Shown: positions 1 to 9,197, counted from the stretch's first letter. The stretch is DNA of 32,544 bases from Vibrio variabilis (GCF_003263785.1 NZ_JYJK01000093.1:1-32544), one strand, 5' to 3'. Program-made: numbers and translations. The notes: a model not told the origin generated them from the letters alone.

Positions 1-1010
1 ATACCTGCTGCAATACCGCCCCAAGCGCCACAGAGCCCGTGTAACGGCCACACACCCAACACATCATCAATTTGCGTCTTGTTCTGCAGATAGGTGAATA
101 CCCAAACAAACAGTGCCCCGGCAACACCACCAGTAATTAGAGCACCAATAGGATGCATCAAATCCGAACCCGCACAAACCGCCACTAAACCCGCTAACGG
201 TCCGTTATGGATAAAACCAGGGTCATTTCTGCCCGCAAACAGAGAAGCTAAAATGCCGCCTACCATTGCCATTAGTGAATTCATCGCAACAAGACCACTA
301 ATGCCTTCGAGCGTTTGCGCAGACATCACGTTAAATCCAAACCAGCCAACACTGAGGATCCACGCACCCAAAGCCAGAAAAGGAATATTAGAAGGCGCAA
401 AGTTGGTGTGTTTACCAGCGCGAATGCGTCCTTTACGCATGCCAAGGAAAATTACTGCGACTAAAGCAATCCATCCACCAACACCATGAACCACCACTGA
501 ACCGGCAAAATCATGAAAACCTACGCCAAAGGCTGACTCTAAAAGGCTTTGAAATCCGAAATTGCCATTCCAAATCATCCCTTCAAACAGCGGGTAGACA
601 ATACCTACGGTAAAAAATGTCGCTAGCAACACAGGGTAGAACCTTGCGCGTTCAGCAATACCTCCAGAAACAATGGCTGGTATTGCGGCCGCGAACGTCA
701 ACAAGAAGAAGAACTTAACGAGCTCATAGCCATTTCCTTGCGACAAAGTTTCCGCATCCGCGAAAAATGTACCGCCGTAAGCAACCCAATAGCCGATAAA
801 GAAATAGGCAATCGCAGAAACACCAAAGTCCGCCAAAATTTTCACTAGCGCATTCACTTGGTTTTTATGCCTAACCGTCCCCACTTCGAGAAACGCAAAC
901 CCAGCATGCATTAAGAACACCATAATGGCACCCAGTAGTAAGAAAAGCGTATCTGAACTCTGAGTGAGTGTTTGTACTGCACCATGTACGTGCTCTACAG
1001 AGGGGGTCAT
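1..1010 (-). CDS. amt: Ammonium transporter (Amt/MEP/Rh family), 3' part outside window
   Basis: Inner-membrane ammonium channel. The reading frame is open from the ATG at 1010 to the window edge (about 336 codons), so the C-terminus is missing. Recognisable Amt features are the early segment LLLGAIMVFLMHAGFAFLE, then IAERARF, and both pore histidine regions: SVVVHGVGGW (about residue 170) and LGVWPLHGLCGAWGG near the edge. The ATG is preceded by AGGAG with about 9 nt spacing. No glnK-like gene lies upstream; the next gene on that side is the end of the formate dehydrogenase operon. A sigma-54 promoter lies at 1118-1133, so nitrogen control through NtrC is likely by analogy with other amt genes. 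The frame is unbroken, unlike many genes in this window. Confidence 0.93.
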   Translation of the reverse strand, partial: MTPSVEHVHGAVQTLTQSSDTLFLLLGAIMVFLMHAGFAFLEVGTVRHKNQVNALVKILADFGVSAIAYFFIGYWVAYGGTFFADAETLSQGNGYELVKFFFLLTFAAAIPAIVSGGIAERARFYPVLLATFFTVGIVYPLFEGMIWNGNFGFQSLLESAFGVGFHDFAGSVVVHGVGGWIALVAVIFLGMRKGRIRAGKHTNFAPSNIPFLALGAWILSVGWFGFNVMSAQTLEGISGLVAMNSLMAMVGGILASLFAGRNDPGFIHNGPLAGLVAVCAGSDLMHPIGALITGGVAGALFVWVFTYLQNKTQIDDVLGVWPLHGLCGAWGGIAAG

Positions 1011-1117
1011 AAGTCGATTACTCCTTTATCGTTTAGTTATGACACGCACCAAAAACGTGCCACATGTTCTTCCTTACACCATTTTGGTGAGGGCAATTTT
1101 TGCTGAACGACAGTTAG

Positions 1118-1133
1118 AGCAAAGAACGTTCCA
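1118..1133 (-). promoter_or_regulatory. Sigma-54 promoter of amt
   Basis: On the minus strand the bases read TGGAACGTTCTTTGCT. The GG of the -24 element and the GC of the -12 element have the canonical spacing (TGGcACg-N4-TTGCw, one mismatch at the fourth base). The predicted start is near 1107, which gives a leader of about 100 nt before the amt ATG. Confidence 0.7.
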
Positions 1134-1248
1134 AGTTGACAGAAATAAAAGAACGCCACTTAAGCCATTGATTATTAATAAGTATCAACGACATTAATTT
1201 TGAACAATTACGACGTAGAGTTCCTTTATTGCACCACTGGAGGGAAAA

Positions 1249-1267
1249 TGCACCAATTTGGAATGCA
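1249..1267. promoter_or_regulatory. Possible NtrC-like dyad upstream of amt
   Basis: The bases TGCACCAATTTGGAATGCA resemble the NtrC site TGCAC-N7-GTGCA but are two bases longer. A further TTGCACCA half-site lies at about 1229-1236. Both lie about 100-140 bp upstream of the sigma-54 promoter, which suits an enhancer. The match is imperfect, so this is only a candidate. Confidence 0.3.
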
Positions 1268-1310
1268 CTAATAAGTTGCAATTATGTTGCAGAAAATCTA
1301 TCAGCTAATA

Positions 1311-1343
1311 AAAAAGGAGTGGTAGCTAGCTACAACTCCTTTT
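1311..1343 (-). terminator. Rho-independent terminator of the fdh operon
   Basis: AAAAGGAGT (1312-1320) pairs with ACTCCTTTT (1335-1343), and an inner self-complementary GTAGCTAGCTAC extends the stem after one mismatch. On the minus strand the hairpin is followed by a T-rich tract (TTTTTTATT). It lies just after the stop of the last operon gene at 1362. Confidence 0.75.
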
Positions 1344-1361
1344 CGATAGACCTACTAATTT

Positions 1362-1793
1362 TTATGGTAGATGCTTAATTGGCTCAGCACTTTCACCAAA
1401 CGTCATTGGTATGTTTTGCTTCAGTTTGTTCATACCAGCAAACATACGAATAATCCAAACAACAATTGCGACTGACGCAAACAACATACCCACATAAGGA
1501 ATGAAGTTAGCAATCTGGTCGAGCCACGTTGCCTGATACCAATAGTGCGTGACACCTTTGAGCAAGCCGTTAGAGGTTGCTACGGTGACGATTAACACGA
1601 CAAAGAAGGTTAGATTGAGAAAGAAAGTTCTAATCAACCCATAGTAATGAGAGTTAATCACATCACTATCCTCCCCTTTGTCCAAACGATAACCCGCATA
1701 GACAATAGCAATAACGCCTGAGATTAATAACGTAAAAGGCGTGAAGAGGCTAAGAATGTAAGCTATCCAAATACCTTTGTGTTGTTGGTGCAT
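1362..1793 (-). CDS. Small multi-spanning membrane protein at the end of the fdh operon (DUF4870-like)
   Basis: This 143-residue protein of unknown function has about four hydrophobic segments: IWIAYILSLFTPFTLLISGV, a long stretch at roughly 55-72, one near 95-120 and the MLFASVAIVVWIIRMFAG region. It resembles DUF4870/Tic20-like small membrane proteins in size and layout, but I cannot confirm the family. It starts 16 nt after the fdhC stop with a strong AGGAGA site and is followed by the operon terminator, so it is co-transcribed with the formate dehydrogenase genes. A role in assembly or stability of the membrane complex is inference from position only. Confidence 0.8.
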   Translation of the reverse strand: MHQQHKGIWIAYILSLFTPFTLLISGVIAIVYAGYRLDKGEDSDVINSHYYGLIRTFFLNLTFFVVLIVTVATSNGLLKGVTHYWYQATWLDQIANFIPYVGMLFASVAIVVWIIRMFAGMNKLKQNIPMTFGESAEPIKHLP

Positions 1794-1809
1794 ATCTTAG
1801 TACTCTCCT

Positions 1810-2886
1810 TTAGCTCACATCGCTTCGCGTCTTGCCATCAACGCCAGATGAAACGGACTCTTCTTTTGGCTTGGGGTTGTCCAACTCATGTTTGACTTCC
1901 TCATACCAAAGATCGTGATGCTCTTTCGCCCACGTTTCGTCAACTTCACCCGTCACCATACCTTCTAACGCCCCTTCCATACCGAACAAACCGATATAAA
2001 TATGGAAAATGAAGCCACAGATCAGTATCAGTGCCGCCAGCATATGAATTAGGTTCGACCATTCCATATCACGACGTGTTTGACCAAAAATAGGGAAATC
2101 AAGAATAAGACCACTGGCGGCGACAACAGCACCAACAATGATCAACATCCAAAACAGAACCTTCTCACCCGCATTGGAAAACCCAGCAGAGGGGTGACTG
2201 CCTTTGTGCTTGCCTGCCATACCGCCAAGTTTCATAAACCACTGTACATCCACCTTAGTGAAAATGGATTTACTCCACCACTTAAACAGTAAAGCAACGA
2301 GTAGCACTAAGAACATTGGCCCCATATAATTGTGGTACTGCTTCGCCAAATACACGGTCCAACCCCATAAGTCTGTAGGCACATAAGGCTTCATAAAGTG
2401 CTTACCGTAGACCAGCATCAGTCCACTAAAGGCAAGCGTTAGGAAGACAAACGCCATACTCCAGTGAAGCGCTCTGTCCATTCGGCTCCATCTTTGCAGT
2501 TTACGCCCTGTTCTCGCGCCAGATAGCTTCATTGGACCACCAATGAAATACGCGAGCATCACAAGCGTAATACTGCCGAAAATGGCCACGGCACCCGCAG
2601 GAGACATCCATTTTTCTTTCAAGATATACCACGTTTCACCAGGCGTACTGATCAACACACCGTGTTCAGGAGACGCAGAGGTAGTTGTCCCCTCTACACC
2701 TTCTCTCACCATGCGCCAATAGTCAGCACCAGCAAGCTGTGTCATCTCACCTTGAACAACTTTATTGCTTTTACTTTCTTCAGCATGAACGCCAAACGAC
2801 ATCACAAGAACCACTGCTGCCAACACTGACAGCAGTAATTGGAAGACAGAGCCAAGCAAACCTTGTTGTTTAGACAAAATAGCCAT
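1810..2886 (-). CDS. fdhC: Formate dehydrogenase cytochrome b subunit (gamma)
   Basis: This is the membrane anchor of formate dehydrogenase. It binds b hemes and passes electrons from the iron-sulfur subunit to the quinone pool. The core matches the FdnI/FdoI family: RMDRALHWSMAFVFLTLAFSG with its heme-ligand His, KQYHNYMGPMF, and SNLIHMLAALILICGFIFHIYIG near the C-terminus. An N-terminal extension carries a cleavable-looking signal (ending VHAEE) and about 75 further residues before the first core helix, which makes it longer than E. coli FdnI (about 217 residues). An ATG at 2898 overlaps the fdhB stop (TAATG), but the ATG at 2886 has GGAGAG at proper spacing, so I chose 2886. Confidence 0.92.
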   Translation of the reverse strand: MAILSKQQGLLGSVFQLLLSVLAAVVLVMSFGVHAEESKSNKVVQGEMTQLAGADYWRMVREGVEGTTTSASPEHGVLISTPGETWYILKEKWMSPAGAVAIFGSITLVMLAYFIGGPMKLSGARTGRKLQRWSRMDRALHWSMAFVFLTLAFSGLMLVYGKHFMKPYVPTDLWGWTVYLAKQYHNYMGPMFLVLLVALLFKWWSKSIFTKVDVQWFMKLGGMAGKHKGSHPSAGFSNAGEKVLFWMLIIVGAVVAASGLILDFPIFGQTRRDMEWSNLIHMLAALILICGFIFHIYIGLFGMEGALEGMVTGEVDETWAKEHHDLWYEEVKHELDNPKPKEESVSSGVDGKTRSDVS

Positions 2887-2897
2887 CGCTCTCTCCA

Positions 2898-3506
2898 TTA
2901 GCTTTTAGTCGCATCGTAAGCTAGATCGTTACCATCGGTCCAACCTGCATCTTTCGCACCACGTTCAACCACACGTTGACGGAAGATATCCGATACTTTC
3001 GCTGCATCACCTGCAAGTAGCGCTTTGGTTGAACAAAGCTCAGCACACATTGGCAGCTTACCTTCAGCAATACGGTTTGCACCGTACTTAGCGCGTTCTT
3101 CTTCTGAATTGTCTTCAGTTTCAGGACCGCCAGCACAGAACGTACATTTATCCATTTTACCGCGTTCACCAAATGCCGCTTGTTTCGGGAACTGAGGCGC
3201 ACCAAACGGACACGCAAACAAGCAGTAGCCACAACCGATACAGAGATCTTTGTTGTGAAGTACAATGCCATCTTCTGTACGCTCAAAACAGTCTGCAGGA
3301 CATACCGCCATACATGGCGCGTCGGTACAGTGCATACAAGCCACAGAGATCGAGTTTTCGCCTGGAAGACCATCGTTCAAAGTAACTACACGACGACGCT
3401 GGATGCCCCATTGAAGCGCATCGTCATTTTCGTTTTTACATGCCGTGACACAGCCGTTACATTCAATACAACGTTTGGTGTCACATAGGAATTTCATATT
3501 AGCCAT
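2898..3506 (-). CDS. fdhB: Formate dehydrogenase iron-sulfur subunit (beta)
   Basis: This ferredoxin-like subunit carries electrons from FdhA to FdhC. It has 202 residues and four cysteine groups for four [4Fe-4S] clusters: CIECNGCVTACK (about 14-25), CMHCTDAPCMAVCP (about 57-70), CIGCGYCLFACPFG (about 90-103) and CTFC with later Cys residues. It lacks the C-terminal membrane helix of E. coli FdnH. There is no signal peptide, so it is probably exported with FdhA through the Tat system (known for such complexes; inferred here). AGGAG precedes the ATG, which lies 11 nt after the fdhA stop. The frame is intact. Confidence 0.95.
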   Translation of the reverse strand: MANMKFLCDTKRCIECNGCVTACKNENDDALQWGIQRRRVVTLNDGLPGENSISVACMHCTDAPCMAVCPADCFERTEDGIVLHNKDLCIGCGYCLFACPFGAPQFPKQAAFGERGKMDKCTFCAGGPETEDNSEEERAKYGANRIAEGKLPMCAELCSTKALLAGDAAKVSDIFRQRVVERGAKDAGWTDGNDLAYDATKS

Positions 3507-3517
3507 TAGGTGACTCC

Positions 3518-6372
3518 TTACGCTTTCTTGATGTTACAGAGAGTGACTTTGGTTTCCTGCATTTGAGTCACTGGGTCATAACCATAGGTGGTTGCCGTGT
3601 TAGCCGCTTCACCGATGACGTAAGGCACGGTACCCTCTGGATACTTATTGGTGAGGTCTTCACCTTGGAACTTACCGCCAAAGTGGAATGGGATAAATGC
3701 CAGACCCGGTTTCACACGAGGTGTCACCATTGCTTTCACCTTAATTCGCCCTTTCTCTGCACCTTCAACCCAAACCATGTCACCGTCTTTGAAGCCAATG
3801 TCGTTAGCATCTTTCGGGTTCACCTCAACAAACATTTCACGTTGAAGTTCAGCTAACCAAGGGTTAGAACGCGTTTCTTCACCACCACCTTCGTACTCAA
3901 CCAATCGGCCTGACGTTAGAACGATTGGATACTCGCCGGAAACGTCTTTGTCTTGAATGGATTTGTACATGGTAGGAAGACGGTAGATCGACTCTTTGTC
4001 ATCCCATGTTGGGTAATCTGCGACTAGATCACGTCTTGGCGTGTAAAGTGGCTCACGGTGCAAAGGCACTCGGTCTGGGAATGTCCAAACAATCGCACGC
4101 GCTTTGGCATTACCAAAAGGCATACAGCCATGCTTAATGGCTACGCGCTGAATACCGCCAGATAAGTCCGTCTTCCAGTTTTTACCTTCTGCAGCTGCTT
4201 TTTCTTCTGCAGTTAAGTCATCCCACCAACCTAATTGCTTGATGAGTTTGTCTGTAAACTCTGGATAACCATCTTCAAGTTCACAACCCAAAGAGTAGCT
4301 ATCTTCAGCAAGCAGACTATTGCCTTCGAACTCAACACCGAAACGAGCACGGAAATTACCGCCACCGTCAGCGACCGCTTTAGATGTATCATAGAGAATA
4401 TGCGTACCCGGGTGCTTCATCTCTGGTGTGCCCCAGCATGGCCAAGGTAGACCGTAGGTTTCACCATTGATTGGGCCACCTTCCGCTACTAGTGAAGTCT
4501 TGTGGAACGTATGCCAGTTTTGTTGGTGCGCTTTGATACGCTCTGGGCTTTGACCCGTGTAACCAATCGTCCACATGCCCTTATTGAACTCGCGAGTAAT
4601 GTCTTCGATATTTGGCTCGTTGTTCTCAACTTTAATGTTTTTAAACAACTCTTTCTCAAAACCAAGCTTCTTAGTAAGAAGGTACATGATCTCGTGGTCA
4701 GGTTTTGAATCGAACAAAGGTTCAACGATTTTGTCTCGCCATTGAAGCGAGCGATTTGAAGCTGTTACCGAACCGTAAGTTTCGAATTGAGTTGTCGCTG
4801 GCAGTAGATATACGCCGTCAGTACGGTTGTTCATTACCGCTGCGTGCGTTGGATATGGGTCGACAATGACCATCATGTCCAATTTCTGCATCGCTTTTTG
4901 CATTTCGACGCCACGCGTTTGCGAGTTAACCGCATGCCCCCAGTAGAACATGGCGCGAATGTTATCGTTTTGCTCGATGTTGTCTTTATTTTCTAGTACA
5001 CCATCTATCCAGCGGGACACAGGAATGCCCATGTTGTTCATGGGTTTCTTGCCACGATATTCATTCTGGTCAAAACGCGCTTTCACCCATTCATAGTCAA
5101 GATCCCACACTTTCGCCCAGTGCTTCCAAGAGCCGTCTGCTAGACCGTAATAGCCAGGTAGTGTGTGGGACAGTACGCCTAAGTCCGTTGCACCTTGAAC
5201 GTTGTCATGACCACGGAAAATGTTTGCACCGCCACCAGACTTACCAATATTACCCAACGCCAGCTCAAGTACACAGTAAGCGCGAGTATTGTTGTTACCT
5301 GTGGTGTGCTGAGTACCCCCATACACCAAATGATACTGCCAGGGCGGTTTTCAGAAAGGATTTTCGCCGCTTTGTAAACATCGGCTTCGCTAACGCCAGT
5401 GACGCGCTCCACTTCTTCTGGATTCCATTTCGCCACTTCAGCACGGATCTCATCCATACCGTAAACGCGTTGGCGGATGAACTCTTGATCTTCCCATTTG
5501 TTAGCGAAGATATGCCACAAAAGACCCCAGATAAACGCCACATCCGAACCTGGTCGCAGCGAGCAGTAATGATTGGCTTTTGCTGCAGTTCGAGTACGAC
5601 GAGGATCGGCTACAACGATCTGACAGCGGTTTTTCTCTTTTGCGATCAGGATGTGCTGCATCGCAACCGGGTGTGCTTCTGCTGGGTTTGAACCAATGAA
5701 CAGCATCGACTTACAGTTGTGCATGTCATTGAACGAGTTGGTCATCGCACCATAGCCCCAAGTGTTAGCAACACCAGATACTGTTGTAGAGTGACAAATA
5801 CGAGCTTGGTGGTCGACGTTGTTGGTGCCCCAAAGAGACGCCATTTTACGGAACATATAAGCTTGTTCGTTACTGTGCTTCGCACTACCCAGCCAGTATA
5901 CAGAGTCTGGACCTGATTCTTTGCGGATCTCTAAAACCTTGTTACCGATCTCCTCAATCGCATCTTCCCAGCTAAGCTTCTTCCACTTACCGCCTTCGAG
6001 TTTCATTGGGTACTTAAGACGACGTTCACCATGACCATGCTCACGCAAAGCTGCGCCTTTCGCACAGTGACCACCCGCATTAAATGGGTGGTCAAACGCA
6101 GGCTCTTGGCCAGTCCACACACCATTTTGAACTTCAGCATACACGCCACAACCCACTGAGCAGTGAGAACAGATGGTGCGTTTCACTTCCGTTTTTGCAT
6201 CCACAGGAACCGATTCAGCCTGTGCTTTTCTGATCATACCTGGTGCGAACGTATAAGCACCCGCAGCCAAACCACCAGCAGCGATGGATGAGTTACGCAT
6301 AAATGCACGGCGGCTAAGGCCTAGCTTGTTTTCATTTTTGCTCACATTGTCGGAGCGTTTTGTTAATTTCAT
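3518..6372 (-). CDS. fdhA: Formate dehydrogenase catalytic subunit (alpha), Cys-type; one frameshift as read
   Basis: This molybdo/tungsto-bis-MGD enzyme oxidises formate to CO2 in the periplasm. A Tat signal (LSRRAFMRNS, residues 19-28) opens the protein. A [4Fe-4S] motif follows with Cys68, 71, 75 and 103. The catalytic residue is Cys193 followed by His194 (ARICHSTTV), where E. coli enzymes have selenocysteine. The frame breaks at codon 352: five Gs are read (5316-5320 on the plus strand) where ATG-GGx-GGT needs six. One added base restores IWCMGGTQHTTGNNN and a 951-residue protein of normal family length, ending at 3518. AGGAG precedes the ATG. A sequencing deletion is more likely than a real mutation, but both are possible. 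Confidence 0.93.
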
Positions 6373-6381
6373 GCTTTGCTC

Positions 6382-6582
6382 CTACAGTGTGTCGTAATAG
6401 TCTTTAACGTGCTGCGTTTCACGATAACCGGTTTTCTTCTCGTTATCGGGTTTGGCTTCAACTAACTCAGTATTAGTCGTGGCGTGTGCAGTACCTGAAA
6501 TTACAGCGCCGGCGACAGCCGCAGTAGTCAGGCCTTTTAGTAGGTTTCGACGATTTTCGTTAAATTCACTTTTTATCGTCAC
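6382..6582 (-). CDS. fdhX: Small twin-arginine protein of the formate dehydrogenase region
   Basis: This 66-residue protein has a Tat-like N-terminus (NENRRNLLKGLTTAAVAGAVISGTAHA) and a short charged mature part ending KDYYDTL. It fits the family of short Tat substrates encoded next to formate dehydrogenase genes (formate-dehydrogenase-region TAT target, TIGR02811). The role is unknown; help in export or assembly of FdhA is the usual guess. It lies 9 nt upstream of fdhA and is probably translated from the same transcript. Confidence 0.82.
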   Translation of the reverse strand: MTIKSEFNENRRNLLKGLTTAAVAGAVISGTAHATTNTELVEAKPDNEKKTGYRETQHVKDYYDTL

Positions 6583-6658
6583 GTTTGGTTTGTTTACTCA
6601 TAGTTTGCTCCCTGAGTGGATACCTATCCTTTGTGATGGCATCTCTCGTTAGCTGACA

Positions 6659-7287
6659 TTACTTAGTGGTTATATTTTTTACGTCTATCTTCATTTTCGT
6701 CTGCGTAGTGCCCGGGTTTTGCGCATAGCTCACCTGCTCTACATCGAAAAATGCTTGCATCAGTACCGCAACAGATGGATAAAACTGACCACTCGGTGCA
6801 GCTTCAATCTGACGGCACAAATCTGTGTACCAAGGGGAAAGATGATGATTAAAGAAGGCCTTCGCTTCTTGCTCTTTCTGTTGGTCAATCAAGTGTGCTA
6901 ACACTTCGCACACGGCTGAAATATGATCTTCTGGCTCTTTGACGGATTCTTCACGCTCTAGGCCAAGGTGATTAAGATCCTGACGAAGTGCCGCCAGCGG
7001 CTTATCCATCAGAGATCCCGTCAAGTGCAAGAAGCAAAAGGAATCACCTCGCCTTTGCCGACACCAATGAACAAATCTTGATACTCGTCCTCAAGTGCAC
7101 TGACTTCGGCGACTTTTGCGGCTTCAGCTAACCCTTGCCATGCACTGGTCATTTGATTGATGCCGGACTCGATCTCTAACGTTGAAAGAAAATCAAGCAA
7201 CTCACGCTCAGGCGCACCGCGACATAGCGTTGAAATGAGTAGGTAGATGTCACTTCTTAGCTGATTGTTATCGTTATCCATTGACAT
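6659..7287 (-). CDS. TorD/DmsD-family cytoplasmic chaperone; one frameshift as read
   Basis: This is the redox-enzyme maturation chaperone expected to bind the FdhA Tat signal and hold it until the cofactor is inserted. The N-terminal part ends EDEYQDLFIGVGKGEVIPFAS. The next frame continues HLTGSLMDKPLAALRQDLNHLGLEREESVKEPEDHISAVCEVLAHLI, which includes the conserved EPEDHI stretch of TorD-like proteins. One base is missing beside 7028: TCT-TGG-CAC (S-W-H) is expected and TCT-TG-CAC is read. The repaired length is 209 residues, typical of the family. AGGA precedes the ATG and overlaps the stop of the upstream gene. Confidence 0.88.
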
Positions 7288-7293
7288 ACTTTC

Positions 7294-8954
7294 CTAGTAT
7301 TTAAGTTGTTGTTCTGGGTTTTCAGCCATGTTTTCAAACATGTCCACGACTCGACAATCTTCACACATCGCAATACGACGCAGTGCCGCTTCATTGTCGA
7401 AGTGAGAGTGACCACGTAACTTATCTTGCAGCATGGTAATCATCGATTGCGGTGCAAATGGCTTACCACAGCTTAAGCATTCCGCCGCTTTCTCTTCATG
7501 CAGCGCGACGACTTTAGTGCGTGCTTCTTTATCCCAATTAATTTGTTGAGTCAGGGATAACGCAGATTCTGGACACGCTTTTTCACACATTCCGCACTGA
7601 ACACAATCTTGCTCTACAAAGTCTAGGGCGGGTCTATCCCCTTTGTTATAGAGCGCCTTCGTTGGACAAACGGCAACACAGCCCATACACAAGGTACATT
7701 TATCGGTATCACAGTGAACGGTGCCATACGGTGCGGTCGTGGGCAGTGGCTGAATGGTGTCGGTCACGCTTTGTTTAGCGGACAGCACATCCAATGAGTG
7801 GAACAGTCTTTGACGTTTGTTGCCTTCAACATCGCCAATACGAAGTCCAAGGTCGAGATCAACTAATGTCGGCAACCCTTCGCGCAATGACTCAAGGTAC
7901 AAGATGTCGATGGTTTCACGTGCTAAACTAGGTTTTCAAGTAGCTGTTGCGCCATGCCGACTTCACTATTGAGAACCGATTGAATGGTTTCCGGCATATG
8001 ACGACTTGCAGCAAATATGACTTGAGTCGCGCCATTGGCCAACGCAGCAAACCAAGTATCAATGCCTACCGATGGTAGCTCTTCGACCACGACGGGAATC
8101 ACATTGTCTGGCAATACCTTCAGCGCCATCACGTTATAGCTCTCATGACGTGAGCTACAGATCAGTACAATGGCATTCTCGCCACCCTGCTGATGATAAT
8201 TTGCCAGCGTACGTTCAATGAACTTTTGAGTTTCTTGTGGTGTTGGAAGCGCGTAGTGAATAGCCTCCGTAGGACATGCCGTCGCGCATGTGCCGACGCC
8301 TTGGCAAAGGTAAGGATTGATTTCGATCTTGTGACCGATTTTGTCGTTGCCTTCGCTGCTAAGCGCTCCAGCAGGACAAGCGTCTACACAGCGCTCACAA
8401 CCCTTTACACCTCGTGAACTGTGGGCACACAAATCGGTATCGAGTCGAAAATACTTTGGTTTGTCGAACGTCCCCATTAAGCCCGGAATTTCTTCCAGTG
8501 CATCGGCCAGGGTTGGGTAACCACGACCAACTGGGTAGTAACCAGGTACAGGCACTTCTTCAGACATACAGCCGTTAAGAGAGTGATCCAAAACAATGTC
8601 GAAACAGTCTCGACCGATAGACACTTCCGCTAAATTGCTGTGCGTGTGTTTATTTTGGATGTGAACGCTAAAAGTACCTAAGAATCCCGTGATTTCGATG
8701 CTATCAGCATAGTAGAGGTTACTATGCTCAGAAGGCTCACCGTCAGTTGACAGTAGTGTGACTGAATGCATCGTCGTCAACTGTTCTGCGGTGCTGGTAA
8801 TAATTGCCGTAGGCCCAACGATTAACGTGTCACCGTGGCTTTCATAACTCACCGTTGGTGGTATTAAGTTTGATAACTCAACGGTGTTTTCAAAAGCAAA
8901 GCTTCGCGCGCGTCCGTTTTTAGATGTCGCTTGTTGTAATAGTTGTTTTATCAT
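7294..8954 (-). CDS. Large polyferredoxin, first gene of the fdh operon; one frameshift as read
   Basis: This cytoplasmic iron-sulfur protein has 553 residues after repair. Two [4Fe-4S] motifs lie before the break (CERCVDACPAGAL, CQGVGTCATACPTEAI) and two after it (CTLCMGCVAVCPTKAL, CVQCGMCEKACPESAL). CLSC and CEDC pairs near the end suggest an extra metal site. The first frame stops at 7923; the second is open through LARETIDILYLESLREG. One base is missing within 7926-7936, and adding it gives an even-length gene. The TTG at 9011 is unlikely as start because the sigma-54 start point falls there, so the ATG at 8954 is chosen. A role in electron supply for FdhA maturation or activity is inference. 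Confidence 0.85.
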
Positions 8955-9022
8955 CGCTTGTTTCCAGTGTTGGAGTCTTTGCGCTCCGTTTTTTGGTTTT
9001 ATATGAACCAATTACACTGGTT

Positions 9023-9038
9023 AGCAATTACTGTTCCA
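9023..9038 (-). promoter_or_regulatory. Sigma-54 promoter of the fdh operon
   Basis: On the minus strand the bases read TGGAACAGTAATTGCT. The -24 GG and -12 GC have canonical spacing. The predicted start is near 9012, 58 nt before the chosen ATG at 8954. Three copies of a shared operator lie 80-175 bp upstream. Confidence 0.75.
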
Positions 9039-9117
9039 ACTATAAATACGATAAAAACACCCTATTTATTAATACATTACCTCTCTTTTCCCTTGGATAT
9101 TTGAGGCTATTTGTCGC

Positions 9118-9136
9118 GTGAGACATTTTGTCTCAC
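9118..9136. promoter_or_regulatory. Operator palindrome upstream of the fdh promoter (site 1)
   Basis: GTGAGACATTTTGTCTCAC is an 8-bp inverted repeat around a TTT spacer. Its centre is about 90 bp upstream of the fdh sigma-54 promoter. It differs at only two or three positions from the palindrome at 22161-22179 upstream of tupA. It is proposed as an enhancer site for the NtrC-type regulator encoded at 20642-22093. Confidence 0.72.
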
Positions 9137-9153
9137 TCATTGAGAAACAAAAA

Positions 9154-9170
9154 TGAGACAAAATGTACCT
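9154..9170. promoter_or_regulatory. Operator-like site upstream of the fdh promoter (site 2)
   Basis: TGAGACA-AAA-TGTACCT has one perfect half and one degenerate half of the operator. It closely matches the site near tupA at 22116-22134 (TTGAGACA-GAG-TGTACCAA). Confidence 0.6.
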
Positions 9171-9180
9171 ACTTTCTATG

Positions 9181-9197
9181 TGGTAAATTTTGTCTCA
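9181..9197. promoter_or_regulatory. Operator half-site upstream of the fdh promoter (site 3)
   Basis: TGGTAAA-TTT-TGTCTCA has a conserved right arm and a poor left arm. Confidence 0.45.

Larger units (their letters stand above)
1011..1361. other. Intergenic region between amt and the fdh operon
   Basis: This 351-base stretch holds no convincing gene. It contains the amt leader and sigma-54 promoter, NtrC-like sequences and the terminator of the formate dehydrogenase operon at its far end. The plus-strand reading frame at 964-1197 is low-complexity and overlaps the amt start, so I do not call it. Confidence 0.7.
9142..9197 (-). terminator. Possible weak terminator after the DUF3305-DUF3306 genes
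   Basis: The arms of operator sites 2 and 3 form an 11-bp inverted repeat (TGAGACAAAAT at 9154-9164, ATTTTGTCTCA at 9187-9197). On the minus strand it is followed by TTTTTGTTTCTC. The stem is AT-rich and the loop is 22 nt, so termination may be weak. Confidence 0.35.

Noticed and set aside
94..489. Plus-strand 131-residue reading frame
   Set aside because: It lies opposite the amt gene, has low complexity (Pro, Ala, Thr) and no ribosome site; it is a shadow.
1045..1062. Second sigma-54-like sequence near amt (TGGCACG on the minus strand)
   Set aside because: The -24 part is perfect, but the -12 part reads TGGTG in place of TTGCA, with the key C missing. The site at 1118-1133 is better.
5190..5340. 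Programmed -1 frameshift in fdhA
   Set aside because: The site ATG-GGG-GTA is not a proper slippery heptamer, I see no clear downstream structure, and the same G-run loss occurs in unrelated genes.
5161..5691. Plus-strand 176-residue reading frame
   Set aside because: It lies opposite fdhA and spans its frame break; there is no recognisable domain.
5780..5800. Selenocysteine site in fdhA
   Set aside because: The active-site codon reads TGC-type Cys (ARICHS), not TGA, so no selenocysteine is needed.
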